DNA from: Erinaceus europaeus
Taxonomy: Eukaryota; Chordata; Mammalia; Eulipotyphla; Erinaceidae
Direction: 5' to 3'
Assembly: GCF_950295315.1 (NCBI RefSeq)
Contig: NC_080170.1
Location: 92,612,054 to 92,676,053 of the forward strand
Length of the DNA stretch: 64,000 bases
Shown here: positions 44,025-55,255 of the stretch, piece by piece
How the letters are laid out: each line of letters starts with the position of its first letter
How positions within the stretch are numbered: the first letter of the stretch is position 1
The notes under the pieces: generated by a model
Told to the model about the DNA's origin: nothing
The model's database searches: none
Seen by the model: the letters and a program-made list of their open reading frames with translations, nothing else
Translations under genes and position numbers: made by a program

Positions 44025-44312
44025 CATATGCTGGGGGTGGGGTGGGGTGGGAGAGGTGCAGCGGGTTAAGCGCAAGGCACAAGGACCTGAATAAGGAACT
44101 GGGTTCCAGCACCCGGCTCTACACCTGCAAGGGAGTCACCTCACAAGCAGTAAAGCAGGTCTGCAGGTGTCTGTCTTTCTCTTCTCCTCTGTCTTCCCTT
44201 CCTCTTTTGATTTCTCTCTGTCCTACCCAACAACAATAACAAGTACATGTAAATGGGGAAAATGGCCTCCAGGAGCAGTGGATTCATAGGGCAGGCATGG
44301 GGCGGGGGGATC
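44025..44312 (+). mobile_element. tRNA-derived SINE with its 3' terminal module, plus strand
   Basis: GCAGCGGGTTAAGCGCAAGG head, GGAGTCACCTCACAAGCAG, CT-rich body, (AAC)n and, at the end, ATGGCCTCCAGGAGCAGTGG. This shows that the GGCCTCCAGGAGCAG module belongs to the 3' end of the long SINE form. Confidence 0.92.
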
Positions 44313-44989
44313 ATATGCTGAAGCACTCTTTGTGATTTTACAGAGTTAGGAATTAATTAAGATTGAATAAAACCAAGGGACGACCCAGGCTCAAGCCAGC
44401 CCCCTTGCATAGAAGGAATATTTGGTGCTATGGTTTCTATCTCTCAGAAAAAAATCAAGTTGGAGAGTGTCAGAAAAAAATTGAGTAAGATTATAAAGTG
44501 ACATTCCTATAGAACTATTGCCATAATAATAATTATAATTATAATAATGATAATGTAAGAGATTTTGCATTCTTTTTACAATTTATGAAAGAAGGGAACT
44601 TTCTGCAGCTCTGGTAGCTCACCCTTACCATAACTCAACAATGTTGGGATTGTTTGTTTGGAGACTGGGGGTCAGATGGGTTCTTTGTAAACAGAGCGAG
44701 GAATATTTATTAAAGTGAAAGTAGGACTCAGTAAAGTAAAACACATACATTTCCAACGAGCAAGAGCAGACACTCCAAAGACAGGAGGCATCCCATTGGG
44801 ATCTTTACATCATGTTTTTAAATTCCAGAACTACAAGAAAATAACTTTCTTTGTTTAAGTCCTCCCAGGCTAGTAATTCATTATGGAAACCAATATAGAT
44901 CAATAAAGGAATATATTAAATTGCATGAGCAAAAGATAAAAGGATGCAGTTTTTGTATGAATCTTCCTTATTATTATCTTTCAGGATGA
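44313..44989. other. Unique sequence
   Basis: A short (AAT)-rich stretch at about 44527-44555; no gene. Confidence 0.45.
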
Positions 44990-45300
44990 TGGGGGTCTGG
45001 ATGATGGCGTGCCCCTTTGAGCACACATTATCACATGTAAAGACCTAGGTTCAAGCCCCCAGTCGCCACCTGCAGGGTGAAGCTTCATGAGTGGAGAAGG
45101 AGTGCTACAGGTGCATATCTCTCTCTGTCTCTCTCTCTGTCTCTCTCTCTCCCTATGTCCTTTCCCTCTCAAGTTCATTATGTCTCTATTAAAAAACAAA
45201 TAAATTTTAAAATAGAAAAGGAAAAGAAGAGAATGGCTTCCAGGAGCTATGGGTATGTTTTGTAGGCATAGAATCCCGGTGATAACCCTGGTGATAATGA
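44990..45300 (+). mobile_element. tRNA-derived SINE, full length, plus strand
   Basis: GGGGGTCTGGATGATGGCGT, AGACCTAGGTTCAAGCCCCC, a (CT)n-rich body, then AATGGCTTCCAGGAGCTATG and GATAACCCTGGTGATAATG as the 3' module. Confidence 0.92.
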
Positions 45301-45700
45301 AATACAAAGAACAAAAAAGGATTTAGGATGACAACTGTTTCCCAAAGGTTTGACTGGCCTCAGCACTTATTTTTTTCTAGTTCTAGTTGATGGAATTGTG
45401 AGCCATTCCTCTCTGTCACAAATATTGTAGTCTCCTTGTTTCTTTTAAAAGGTGCAACATCACTAGCAAGTCGTATTTATATGATTCCAAAATGACTAAT
45501 AAGATCCCAGAATAAATCGCAGAAGTGCTTAGAGCTAAATAAATAGAAGTAATTGCATATCACATACTAGCATCTGGGATTGAAAGTGTCTTCAGCATTC
45601 ACAGCTCACACTGTCTATGAGCAGATGGACAGATATAAAGATACACAGGACTCAGACATAGATAAAGATAAAGCTGTGTCTAGAGAGTTTAAAGGTTTTT
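45301..45700. other. Unique sequence
   Basis: Nothing recognised. Confidence 0.4.
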
Positions 45701-46180
45701 TTGTTTTTGTTTTTTACTTATTTAATAAGACAAAATGTGGAGAGGAGAGGAGAGGAGAGGAGAGGAGAGGAGAGGAGAGGAGAGGAGAGGAGGGGAGGGG
45801 AGGAGAGGGGAGGGGAGGGCATACTGGAGATGCAACTCAGGAATTCATAGTTTAGGTCTAATATTCTGTCACTGCACTCCCAGCCCCCACTCCCCCACCA
45901 GACTATCTATCATGAATCTGTATGTCTGTCATTTATCATCTATCTGTCTGTCTGTCTATCTATGTATCTATCTACCTACCTACCTACCTATCATCCATCA
46001 TCTTTCTAGTTACAGAGAGACTGGGGGGGGGGGGAGGCAGAGAGAAAAGAGAGAGGCCTGTAGCACCAAGCCACTACTTGTGAAGTTTGTCCCTAAGCAG
46101 GTGGGGTCCCAGGGCTTGAACCAGGGCCTTTGCACATGCTCATCTTTGTGCTCTACTATTTGTATCACCACCTGACCCTG
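45701..46180 (-). mobile_element. tRNA-derived SINE, minus strand, with (GGAGA)n expansion
   Basis: The purine-rich body has expanded to (GGAGA)n at about 45738-45795. Then come (CTAT)n/(CTAC)n near 45935-45990, a G-run at 46024-46034, GGGGTCCCAGGGCTTGAACC and CACCACCTGACCC. Two insertions or a secondary expansion may be mixed here. Confidence 0.65.
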
Positions 46181-46324
46181 AAATAGTTTTTCTGTTTCTT
46201 TTTATTTTTGTTTGTTTTACCAGAGCACTCTTTAGTTCTGGCTTACAGTGGAACTTCAGAGACTCAGACAGGAATGTTCTTTTATGTAACTACTGTGTTA
46301 TCTTCCCAACTGGACTTTTTTATT

Positions 46325-46580
46325 GCAACCAGAATTATCGTTGGAGCTCAATGCCTGCACTATAAATCCACCACCCCTGGCAGCCTTTTTTTTTTTTTTT
46401 TTTTTTTTGTCATTTCTATTTTATTTGATAGGACAGATAAGTTGAAAGGGGAGGAGACATAAAGAGGCAGAGAGAAAGACGTCTCTATAGACCTGCAGAC
46501 TGCTTTACTGCTTGTGAAGAGCCCCCCTGCCATGGTAATGGGTGCGCTCAACCTGGTGCACAACCACCATGACCCCCAGC
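46325..46580 (-). mobile_element. tRNA-derived SINE, minus strand
   Basis: CAACCAGAATTATCGTTGGA, CACTATAAATCCACCACCCC, a long T-run, GATAGGACAGATAAG, head CTCAACCTGGTGCACAACCACC. A worn GGTTATGCAAA-type SINE piece probably lies just before it at about 46190-46310. Confidence 0.85.
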
Positions 46581-46629
46581 CTTACTTTTCAATCTTTAAG
46601 TGTAGCATACAACAGTGAGTTACTCCAGC

Positions 46630-46765
46630 ATCTGGGGGTGGTGGCTCAGTGGCTACAGTGAGATGCCAAATTAGATCATTTGTACTACAGTTCTGTATCT
46701 CTGTTTTTATGTCTTGCTCTCATTAAGTATGTACAAAAATTTTAATAAATAATGAATTATGCCAT
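46630..46765 (+). mobile_element. tRNA-SINE of the GTGG-head type, worn
   Basis: CATCTGGGGGTGGTGGCTCA, GTGGCTACAGTGAGATGCC and AATAAATAATG tail. Confidence 0.6.
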
Positions 46766-48469
46766 ATATAATAATGATGAATATTCCAAATAATGAATTA
46801 TGGAAGTCTGTTAAATGGAATATTGGTAGCATATAAAAGTTCATTTTGTTGTTTTTACTAGTTTTTATTTTATTAATATTTTTATATGAAGAAACCAGAC
46901 CTACTAAGATTTATCTTTGCTTAAGATTTCAAGAAAAGAAAAAAGGCTTTATTGTACTCTTGTGATTCCAATCTTAGTTTTTTAAAAACAAGTGGTTGTT
47001 ACACCTTTTTATAATTTCTATTGGTTCATTAACATTCACAGGAAGAAAATCACCCTATGTGGTGTGTGATAGAACAATCTTTTCTAACTGCAATTACTAG
47101 CTGCATGTATACTATTTCATTGTCCATAGATGACAAATATTGCCGAGACACAACAGGCTAATGTTTTTGCTTTGTAATTGTACTATTCATTTTGTCTCCT
47201 GACTCTAGTGCCAGCCTCAGGGACTACTGTCTCCATGTCATTTCTCTATTCTGTAATAAAAGCAGTATCAAGAGAAGGAAGGGGGTCTTCTTATTGCCTG
47301 AAGATTAGAAAAATAATCTTTCAAAAACACCGAGGGACAAAAATTTCTTCTCTCCTGAAAGTTATTAAAGAGGACTGTGAGTACTAATATCTCTGAATTT
47401 TTCATTTATGATCATGACATTATAAATTATCTACACTGTAGAGTTTATTCAGTGATAAACAGCAGATTCTACTGACTCTTTCCTAAGATTACTCAATCAT
47501 ACATAAACATGAAATCAGAAAATTGATGTCTTTAAACCTATAGTCCAAAGCTGTGTGTGATGAATACTTAAGGCTCATCACCAAAGCGGCTACAGCAGTG
47601 TAACAACTGAAGTTCTTTCCCCCACTGGAGGGCTGGGGTGTCAGGGTGGAATGCAGGATCCACCTATAGAGAAAACAGGGTTTTCCATCCCTTCTTCATC
47701 TTAAAATCCTTTGTACCTTTTTACTCAGAAGTGCTGACTTCTATTACAAGTTTTGAAGATTTTGTTTCACTTTATCTGATCAGGGCCTTTGCTTTTTATT
47801 CATACTGATCTCAGAAAGTTAGAGAAAGCATTAAAGAAGATAAATGGCAGTTTCAATTTCCAATCATTATACAATTGTTTAACATCAATTATCAGAATTT
47901 GCCTTCTAGTCTGTTGGGTTATATTGTAGGTACAACTCTAACTGTAGCAACAAAACACATACACACACAAACACGCGCATGCCTACTTCAATATAAGCTT
48001 TCTACAAAAATTCCATTCTTATTTAGGAGTTTCAATATCACTTTTTGCTTTCCAAATTTGATGAAACAGACTCATAATGAGCAATAGAGTGGTGCTGATC
48101 TGAGTAAAGAATAAGGAGTTTAGAAAGTCAAAGAGATAGAGCTACCCTTCTTATTCTGACAGCTATAGATGAGAAGACTTAAAAAAAAGATATGACACAT
48201 ATTTAATTGAGGATTCTCTAATTTCTTGTATATTCTTAGCCAATATACTCTAAGATTTCTCTTTGCTTTGACTTTCTATTCACTATAAAATAAATTCACT
48301 ACAAACAATTCACTACATAATTTTCTAATGTTGTACCCTAAAGATGCCCTTTAGATTATTTTCAAAAGTTTATTTAATTCTATTTTACACATAGACTTAA
48401 GAAGTTTAATTACCTGTTAAGAATATGTACTGACACTATAATCAGAAAATCAGCATTAGAAGGCTTCTA
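46766..48469. other. Unique sequence
   Basis: No local repeat family and no exon signals that I can defend. A frame at 47178-47387 and another at 47875-48087 have no recognisable domain. Confidence 0.5.
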
Positions 48470-48720
48470 GGGCCAGCTAAAGAGTTTGCTTGGATAGTGT
48501 GCTGCTTTGCCATGTGAGCAACCCAGGTTCCAGCTGGCCTCACTATATTGAAGGAAGCTTGAATGCTGTGGTCTCTCTCTGCCTCTCAGTCTCTAAAAAT
48601 GATAAAAGGAGAGAGAACGAGTGAAAAAGAGAAAGGCAACAGAAAGAAAGAAAGGAAAGAAGAAGAAAAAAGAGAGAAAGAAAAAAAAGAGAGAGAGAGA
48701 AGGGAAGAGAGAGAAAGAAA
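48470..48720 (+). mobile_element. Worn SINE with expanded purine tail
   Basis: GGGCCAGCTAAAGAGTTTGC, CAACCCAGGTTCCAGCTGG, CTCTGCCTCTCAGTCTC, then an (AGAAA)n-like purine tract at about 48600-48720. Confidence 0.7.
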
Positions 48721-49967
48721 GAGGAGGTGGAGCCAAGATAATGGCTTGGAAAAAACATCTACCATGAGCTTCAAACAGAAGCAGCTTACAACCTGGGCTT
48801 CTCTGGATAGGATCGGGTACTGGGCTGACTGTAGGAGGGTGAAAAAGGGGTGGTCAGGGTGACACCAAAATAGAGTCCTATAACTCACTATTGGGCTGGC
48901 AAAAAGAGGCCAAAAGGACAAACAAAGGAAAATCTTTTTGGCTTGATTATTTCTGAACTCACCCCTCCCTTCCACCCCAAAAACAGCCCCCAGGGGGGGC
49001 TCATAGCAGGCTTCCCACTGAGCTATTTTCTTTACCTAGATTCTTGGCTCACCGTGGGTATCATCCAAACCTTTTTCTTTTTGTTTTCCTCCTCTTTTTT
49101 TTTTTTTTTTTTTTTTTTAGGTGGCTGGAGCTCTATTTGAGTGACAAAATACTTGACCAATCAGAGCCTCAACCCTGTCTGGGAAAGTCTACCAGGAAGT
49201 TTATTTTTGTATACTTCTTATAATTGGCTGTCTTTGCTCAGGCAACCTGCAGCCAATCCAGAGCAGTCCAAGCAGCAGACTGACTGTTAGGGTTTTTTTA
49301 CTCTATTTTATTTTATTATTATTACTATGATTATATACACGTGTCCCTTTTCCCTCCTCCTTCTTCAGGTTGACCAAAATTAACTGTTTTTTTTTTTTTC
49401 AATTGATAGGTGACTGGGTGTATTGTGAGAGGAACTTACTTCTCTTCCTCTTCCCTCTACTTTCCTTTTACTATCCTCCTAACTAATTCAAAAAATAAAT
49501 AAATAACTCTTTCTTTTCACTGCTCTTTTTTTTCTTTTTCTTTTATTCTTTCTTTTGCTTTCCAAAGCCACTGATACTTGCTTGTGAATTATTTTGTGGA
49601 AAAAAATCTGACTCGGAGTAGACTCTGTTTGTGTGTGATTGTCTCTCTTTACTACTTCCCTTTCACCTCTTGCTGTCCCTAGAATTTACAGTGGACAGTA
49701 GATTTGCATAATTCTCTACTCTTGCTCTCCCCTTTTTCCTTTCTCTTTCTTTTTCTTTTGGTTTTGGTTGCTATTTTTTCTTGGAGTAGTGGTGCTATTT
49801 TGCTATTGTTGTAATTTCTAAGGTTTCTGACTGCATTTGTGAAAGGGCTTTCATAGTGTGGCTTGTACTCAAAACACAACAACTGAAGAACGACAGAACA
49901 GAACAATTAAAACCCTGTCAATTAAAAAATAAAGGTTAAATCAAGAGCCAATAAAACTGCTACCACA
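48721..49967 (+). mobile_element. L1 5'UTR
   Basis: Begins GAGGAGGTGGAGCCAAGATAATGG, close to the conserved start of mammalian L1 5'UTRs, so the 5' end appears present. The rest is T- and CT-rich with runs at 49095-49117 and 49387-49400, and leads into ORF1. A 5'UTR normally holds the L1 internal promoter; CpG is scarce here, so this one looks decayed. Confidence 0.75.
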
Positions 49968-51010
49968 ATGAATCAGGAGAGGAGCCCAGAAGAAAATCCA
50001 AATCAGTTAGAAGTAACCATAGATAAGAAAAGTATTCAAGCAATAGTAAACCTAATAATCAGAGGAATGAAGACAACTATGGAGGAAAGGGTTACCAGAA
50101 TTAGGGAAACAACAGATGAGACCCTCAAGAAAATACTAGCTACCTCGAGGTAACTAGAGAACTGAAAGCTGAAATAGCTGAGCTAAGAGGCCAATTAGCA
50201 GAACAAGCTAATACTATAACTAAGCAGAATAAATAGGCTAAGGGAAGGGAAAGCGGATTAACAGAAGCAGAAAACAGAATTAGCCAGAGGATGAGCTAGA
50301 GAAAACTAAGAAAGAGGTAAAAGAGCTCAAAAAGAGATTGATAGACACTGAAAACAACAACAGAGACATATGGCATGATCTCAAAAGAAGTAAAATTCAT
50401 ATAATTGGCCTACCAGAGGAAGAAAGAGAGGAAGGAGAAGTAAAAATTCTAGAGGAAATAATAGAATAAAACTTCCCAGACCTAAACAACAGAACGGACA
50501 TTAAGATTCAAAAGCCCCAGAAAGTCCCAAACAGAGTCAACCCAAAACTGAAGACACCAAGACACATCATAGTTACAATGAAAAGAAGTAAGGAGAAAGA
50601 AAGGATCCTAATGGCTGCAAGAGGAAAACAAAAAAGTCACATACAGGGGAAAACCCATAAGACTATCAGCAGACTTCGCCACTCAAACTCTGAAAACAAG
50701 AAGAGAATGACAAGATATCTATTGAGCCCTGAATGAAAAGGGTTTCAACCAAGGATAATATATCCTGCTATGATATTGAAAAAAAGATCAAAATAAAAAG
50801 CACAAGTAGAACCTGAACTGGAATTGGCATATTTCACCAAAGTAAAAGACTCTGGGGTATGGGTGGGGGTGGGGGGGAGAATACAGGTCCAAGAAAGATG
50901 ACAGAGGACCTAGTGGAGGTTTTACTGTTATATGGAAAACTGAGAAATGTTATGCATGTACAAAGTATTATATTAACTGTCTAATGTAAAACAGTAATTC
51001 CCCAATAAAG

Positions 51011-51063
<53 letters not shown>

Positions 51064-51196
51064 TGTTACATTCACTCAAACTAGATGGAGGGATCAAACC
51101 CTTCTCAAACAGGCAACAGTTAAAGGAGGAAACCATCACCAAGCCTACCCTGAAAAAGGTCCTAAAAAAACCTCTACTTGCCATATATGAGAGAAA
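49968..51196 (+). pseudogene. L1 ORF1: L1 ORF1, broken
   Basis: ORF1 encodes the L1 RNA-binding chaperone. The start MNQERSPEENPNQLEV is followed by an acidic, Lys/Glu-rich coiled-coil segment with several stops (first at about 50151-50153). The RRM/CTD region holds RVNPKLKTPRHIIVTM-KRSKEKERILMAARGK at about 50535-50625. After an inserted L1 tail (50768-51054), the C-terminus resumes with KEETITKPTLKKVLKK near 51127-51174. Several frameshifts and stops; not translatable as one protein. Confidence 0.85.
50768..51060 (+). mobile_element. L1 3' end (type 3) inserted in L1 ORF1, (TA)n tail
   Basis: CAAGTAGAACCTGAACTGG, CACCAAAGTAAAAGACTCTG, GTTATGCATGTACAAAG and CCCCAATAAAG match the type 3 ends at 54540-54830 and, reversed, 31838-32098. 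The tail is (TA)n (51013-51060). ATATATCCTG flanks it (50758-50767 and at the right edge), consistent with a target duplication. Confidence 0.8.
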
Positions 51197-51229
51197 ATAA
51201 AAAATTATTGAATAATGGCATTACTATAA

Positions 51230-51600
51230 ATTAAATCCATAATATCAATAAATGTCAATGGCTTAAACTCACCTATTAAAAGACACAGAGTAGGAGGATG
51301 GATCAGAAAATACAACCCAACCATATGGTACATGCAACAATCCCACTTGACCCAACAAAAAAAGCACAGACTTTAAGTGAAAGGTGGAAAACTATCATAC
51401 AGGCTAATGGACCACAAAAAAGGCAAGGAATAGCCATTCTCATCTCTGACACCATAGACTTTAAATTAAATAAAGTAATAAAAATAGGCAAGGCCATCAC
51501 ATAATGATTAGTTGATCAATCAACCATAGAAATGTAACAATTATTAACATCCATGGACCTTCTAAATACATCAAACAACTACTGAAAGAACTAAAAAAAC
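51230..51600 (+). pseudogene. L1 ORF2: L1 ORF2 endonuclease N-terminal remnant
   Basis: NGLNSPIKRHRV-like text at about 51261-51292 is followed by the endonuclease region. The conserved QETHL motif reads QQSHL. KTIIQANGPQKRQGIAILIS and DFKLNKV occur at 51390-51475. The sequence breaks off near 51600, where most of the endonuclease C-terminus and nearly all RT are deleted. The apurinic endonuclease would nick target DNA; here it is dead. Confidence 0.85.
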
Positions 51601-53189
51601 TACATCAATAGTCAGACTACAAAATCAGTGTAAAAAAATCAGTGGCATGTCTTTAAGCAAACACTAAATCTGAAGAAGAGGATATCCAGAAATCACTACC
51701 ATTCGCTGTTGCAGCAAAAACAATAAAATACCTAGGAATAAAACTGACCAAAGAAGTGAAAAACTTGTATACTGAAAACTATTGAGTCACTATTCAAGGT
51801 AATAGTTACTGATACCAAGAAATGGAAACACATCCCATGCTCATGGATTGGAAGAATTAATATCATCAAGATGAATATTATCCACAGAGCCATATACATA
51901 TTTAACGCAATACCCATCAAAGTTCCACCAAGTTTAAGAGAATAGAACAAAAACTACAATCATTTATCCGGAAACAGAAAACACCTAGAATTGCCAAAAC
52001 CATCTTGAGGAAAAGAAACAGAATGGAGGCGTCACACTCCGAGATCTCAAGTATATTATAAGGCCATCATTATCAAAACAGCCTGGTACTGGAATAAAAA
52101 TAGGTACATAGAAAACTGGAACAGAATTGAAAGCCCAGAACTAAACCCCACACCTACAGACATCTAATCTTTGAAAAACGGGCCCAAAATATTAAATGGA
52201 AGGAGGCAGTCTTCAATAAATGGTGCTGGGAAAACTGGGTTGAAACATGCAGAAGAATGAAATACAACCACTTTATCTCACCAGAAACAAAAATCTACTC
52301 CAAATGGATCAAGAACCTGGATGTTAGACCAGAAACTATCAAATACTTAGAGGAAAACATTGGTGGAACACTTACCCACCTAAACCTCAAGAACATCTTT
52401 GATAATACAAACCCAATAGCAAGTAAGACTAAAGCAGAAACAAATCAGTGGGACTACATCAAGTTGAAAAACTTCTGCACAGCTAAAGAAACTATCACAC
52501 AAACAAGAAGACCCCTCACAGATTGGGAGAAGATCTTCACATGCCATACATCAGAAAAGAGACTAATCACCAAAATACACAAAGAGCTCAGAAAACTTAG
52601 CAACAAAAAAGCAAATGACCCTATCCAAAAATGGGCAGAGGATATGTACAGAGCATTCACTACATAAGAGATTCAAAAGGCTAACCAACATATGAAAAAA
52701 TGTTCCAGGTCACTTATTGTCAGAAAATGCAAATAAAGACAACACTGAGATACCACCTCACCCCTGTGAGAATGTCATACATCAAAAAAGACAGCAGAAA
52801 CAAATGCTGGAGAGGCTGTGGGGACAAAGAACCCTTCTACACTGCTGATGGGAATGTAAATTGGTCCAGCTTCTGTGAGAAAGCAGTCTGGAGAACTCTC
52901 ACAAGGCTAGACATAGACCTTCCATATAACCCAGTAATTCCTCTCCTAAGGATGTACTGCGAAGACTCCATAACACCCAACCAAAAAGATACGTATATGC
53001 CTATGTTTATAGCACCACGATTCATAACAGCTAAAACCTGGAAGCAACCCAGGTGCCCAACAACATATGGGTGGCTGAGAAAGCTGTGGTATATATACAT
53101 AATGGAATACTACGCAGCTGTTAAGAACAATGAACCCACCTTCTCTGACCCATCTTGGATGGAGCTAGAAGGAATTATGTTAAGTTACC
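51601..53189 (+). pseudogene. L1 ORF2: L1 ORF2 C-terminal remnant
   Basis: Resumes after the deletion at the region following the RT palm (KSLPFAVAAKTIKYLGIKLT). [13 protein letters not shown] lies near 51843-51885. Two larger frames follow: 52257-52667 (ETKIYSKWIKNLDVRPETIK onward) and 52700-53215 ([49 protein letters not shown]). The CCHC-like cysteines of the C-terminal domain are partly visible. The last codons are replaced by an LTR at 53190, so the tail of the 171-codon frame is LTR sequence. Confidence 0.9.
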
Positions 53190-53882
53190 TGTGGGACTAT
53201 GTGAAAGCTTGGTAGAGCTTAGGGGAGCTCTCCCATCCTTGGATGGAGGTCTGGAAAGACACCCTGCTTGTTAGCCTCTCTCGTCATAGAGATGAGCCAA
53301 GAGGGAAAAAGTCTCCCAGACTAAGCTTGCCTTGTTAGCCTCTCAATCCCACAGAGATCTCACAGTTCTCTCCTAGCAGCAGGCCACATGGCTACCTGCT
53401 TTAAGGTTCATTTACTCAAAGTTCACCTCACCTTCTGATGACAAAGAAGAACACACCTTATCACACATTCCTAATGGTGATCCTTGATGTCCTTATATTA
53501 CATCAAACCTTGCTTATCTTCTGTCTCACCTTAACTGGTTTAACCCCTATTCTTCTCTCAAATGCCATTGGGTAATTAAATGCCTGCAACAGGAGACTAT
53601 CTTGACCTTTATGTATCTGCATCAATTCTTGTCATACCAGCCCCCTACCATAGGGGCAAGATGACCTTTAAGAAACCTGTAATTTCATATATATTTGAAA
53701 AATGTTCTTTGTTTGAATCCCTATATTAACTCAAGCCCACCCCCAAATAAAGGAGAGTGTTCATATCAGAATCTTCCCTGGTGTGGTGTTTCTTATCTAT
53801 ATCGCTAAGCCCTTGAGCTAGTGAGGGAGAACTGGTAGCTTATCTTCCTGGCTGGGAGTCACCCCAGCAGTAACAGCCAGCA
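53190..53882 (+). mobile_element. Solo LTR (693 bp) with perfect 6-bp duplication
   Basis: Starts TGTGGGACTATGTGAAAGC and ends CAGTAACAGCCAGCA. AATAAA at about 53745. GTTACC occurs at 53184-53189 and 53883-53888, so both ends are fixed to the base. Shows no close similarity to the other LTRs here. Its insertion disrupts L1 ORF2. Confidence 0.92.
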
Positions 53883-53888
53883 GTTACC

Positions 53889-54050
53889 CTCTTTTATCAG
53901 CTGTTAAGTGTAGTGCCCAGCTGGCTTTGGCTCTGTAGTTAAAAGTAACAAGATGTAACATCAATATCAATAATGACATCAATAACCACAACAATCTTAA
54001 ACAGCAAGGGCAACAAAAGGGAAAATAAATAAATAAATAATTTTTAAAAT
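53889..54050 (+). mobile_element. SINE 3' fragment
   Basis: ATCAATAATGACATCAATAA, CAAGGGCAACAAAAGGG and AAATAAATAAATAA are the SINE 3' region in plus sense; the head is missing. Confidence 0.7.
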
Positions 54051-54534
54051 ATTTTTTAAAAATGATAGGAATGTCTTCTTATTTTTCTGAGGAGACTCTT
54101 GGAAGTTCCCTTAGATAGCTTCAGGATAGTGAGTCGTTTTCAGAAAGACTAACCATTTGTTAGTAGTTTAAAATACACAGATTCATTTTCCAGCCTCCAA
54201 AGGGAGAAGTAGAGACAGAGATAATCATGAATAATCAATGATTTAATCAGTCACAGTTATATAATGGAAACCTCCATAAAACATACACAAAGAACATTAG
54301 GGAGTTTTCAACTTTGCAAACTTACCCTCCCTCAATATCTACTGCATACTGACTAAGTGTCTTGTGCACTGAACATGTAATAAATAAATAAATAATTAAT
54401 TAAATAAAGTCATCTACTTTTTTTTCTAAAAGGAAAGGTAACAAAACAACAGTTATAATATGAAATATACATTTTGGAGAGTAAGTTCAAAGAGATACAA
54501 AAAATAAAAATATAAAATGGCAATAAAGAACTAT
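54051..54534. other. Unique sequence
   Basis: A short (AAAT)n at about 54380-54406; no gene. Confidence 0.45.
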
Positions 54535-54830
54535 ATGTGCCTATTAAGTGAGTTAAGTGAGAAACAAATTGATGAATGTGGGATGATCTTACTCATAGAC
54601 AGAAGCTGAAAAATAAGATCAGAAGGGAAAACACTAAGCAGAACTTGGACTGGAGTTGGTGTATTGCACCAAAGTAAGAGATTCTGGGGTGGGAGAGAGG
54701 GTTCAGGTCCTGGAATATGACAGCAGAAATGTGGAAAACTGGGAAATGTTACACATGTACAAACTATTTTATTTTATTGTCAACTGTAAACCATTAATGC
54801 CCCAATAAATAAAAAAGAACTGTATATATC
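54535..54830 (+). mobile_element. L1 3' end (type 3), plus strand
   Basis: GTGGGATGATCTTACTCATA (end of ORF2 and start of 3'UTR), GAACTTGGACTGGAGTTGG, ACACATGTACAAACTATTTT and CCCCAATAAATAAAAAAG as poly(A) signal and tail. Confidence 0.85.
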
Positions 54831-54929
54831 AAGGAAACTTAATCTCTTGTTTTTTATTCAATTTTTTTTTTCTTCTACATTCTCCACTCCTTGTCTGATA
54901 AAAGTTTCTGGCCTTCTGCCTTACCAGGA

Positions 54930-54934
54930 GATTT

Positions 54935-54969
<35 letters not shown>

Positions 54970-55255
54970 TCAGGGTTATCACTGGTGCTTGGTGCTACCA
55001 CTATGCATCCACTACTTCTGTCACCATTTTTTTTTTTTTGAAAGGACAGAGAAATTGAGAGGGGAGGGCAAGATAGAGAGGGAGAAAGACATATGCAGAC
55101 CTGCAGACCTGCAGACTTGCAGACCTGCATCACAGTTTATGAAGTGACCCCCCTGCAGGTGGGGAGCAGGGTGCTCAAACCTAAATCCTGGCATGGATCC
55201 TTATGCTTTGTACTATGTGTACTTACTCCTGTGTGCCACCTCCGGGCCCTCCTCA
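54930..55255 (-). mobile_element. tRNA-derived SINE, minus strand
   Basis: (TC)n at 54934-54970, CAGGGTTATCACTGGTGCTT tail, GAGAAATTGAGAGGGGAGGG body, repeated CAGACCTG at 55095-55131, head region GTGCTCAAACCTAAATCC. Confidence 0.9.

Noticed and set aside
45077..45265. Frame with a Ser-Leu repeat
   Set aside because: Translation of the (CT)n-rich SINE body.
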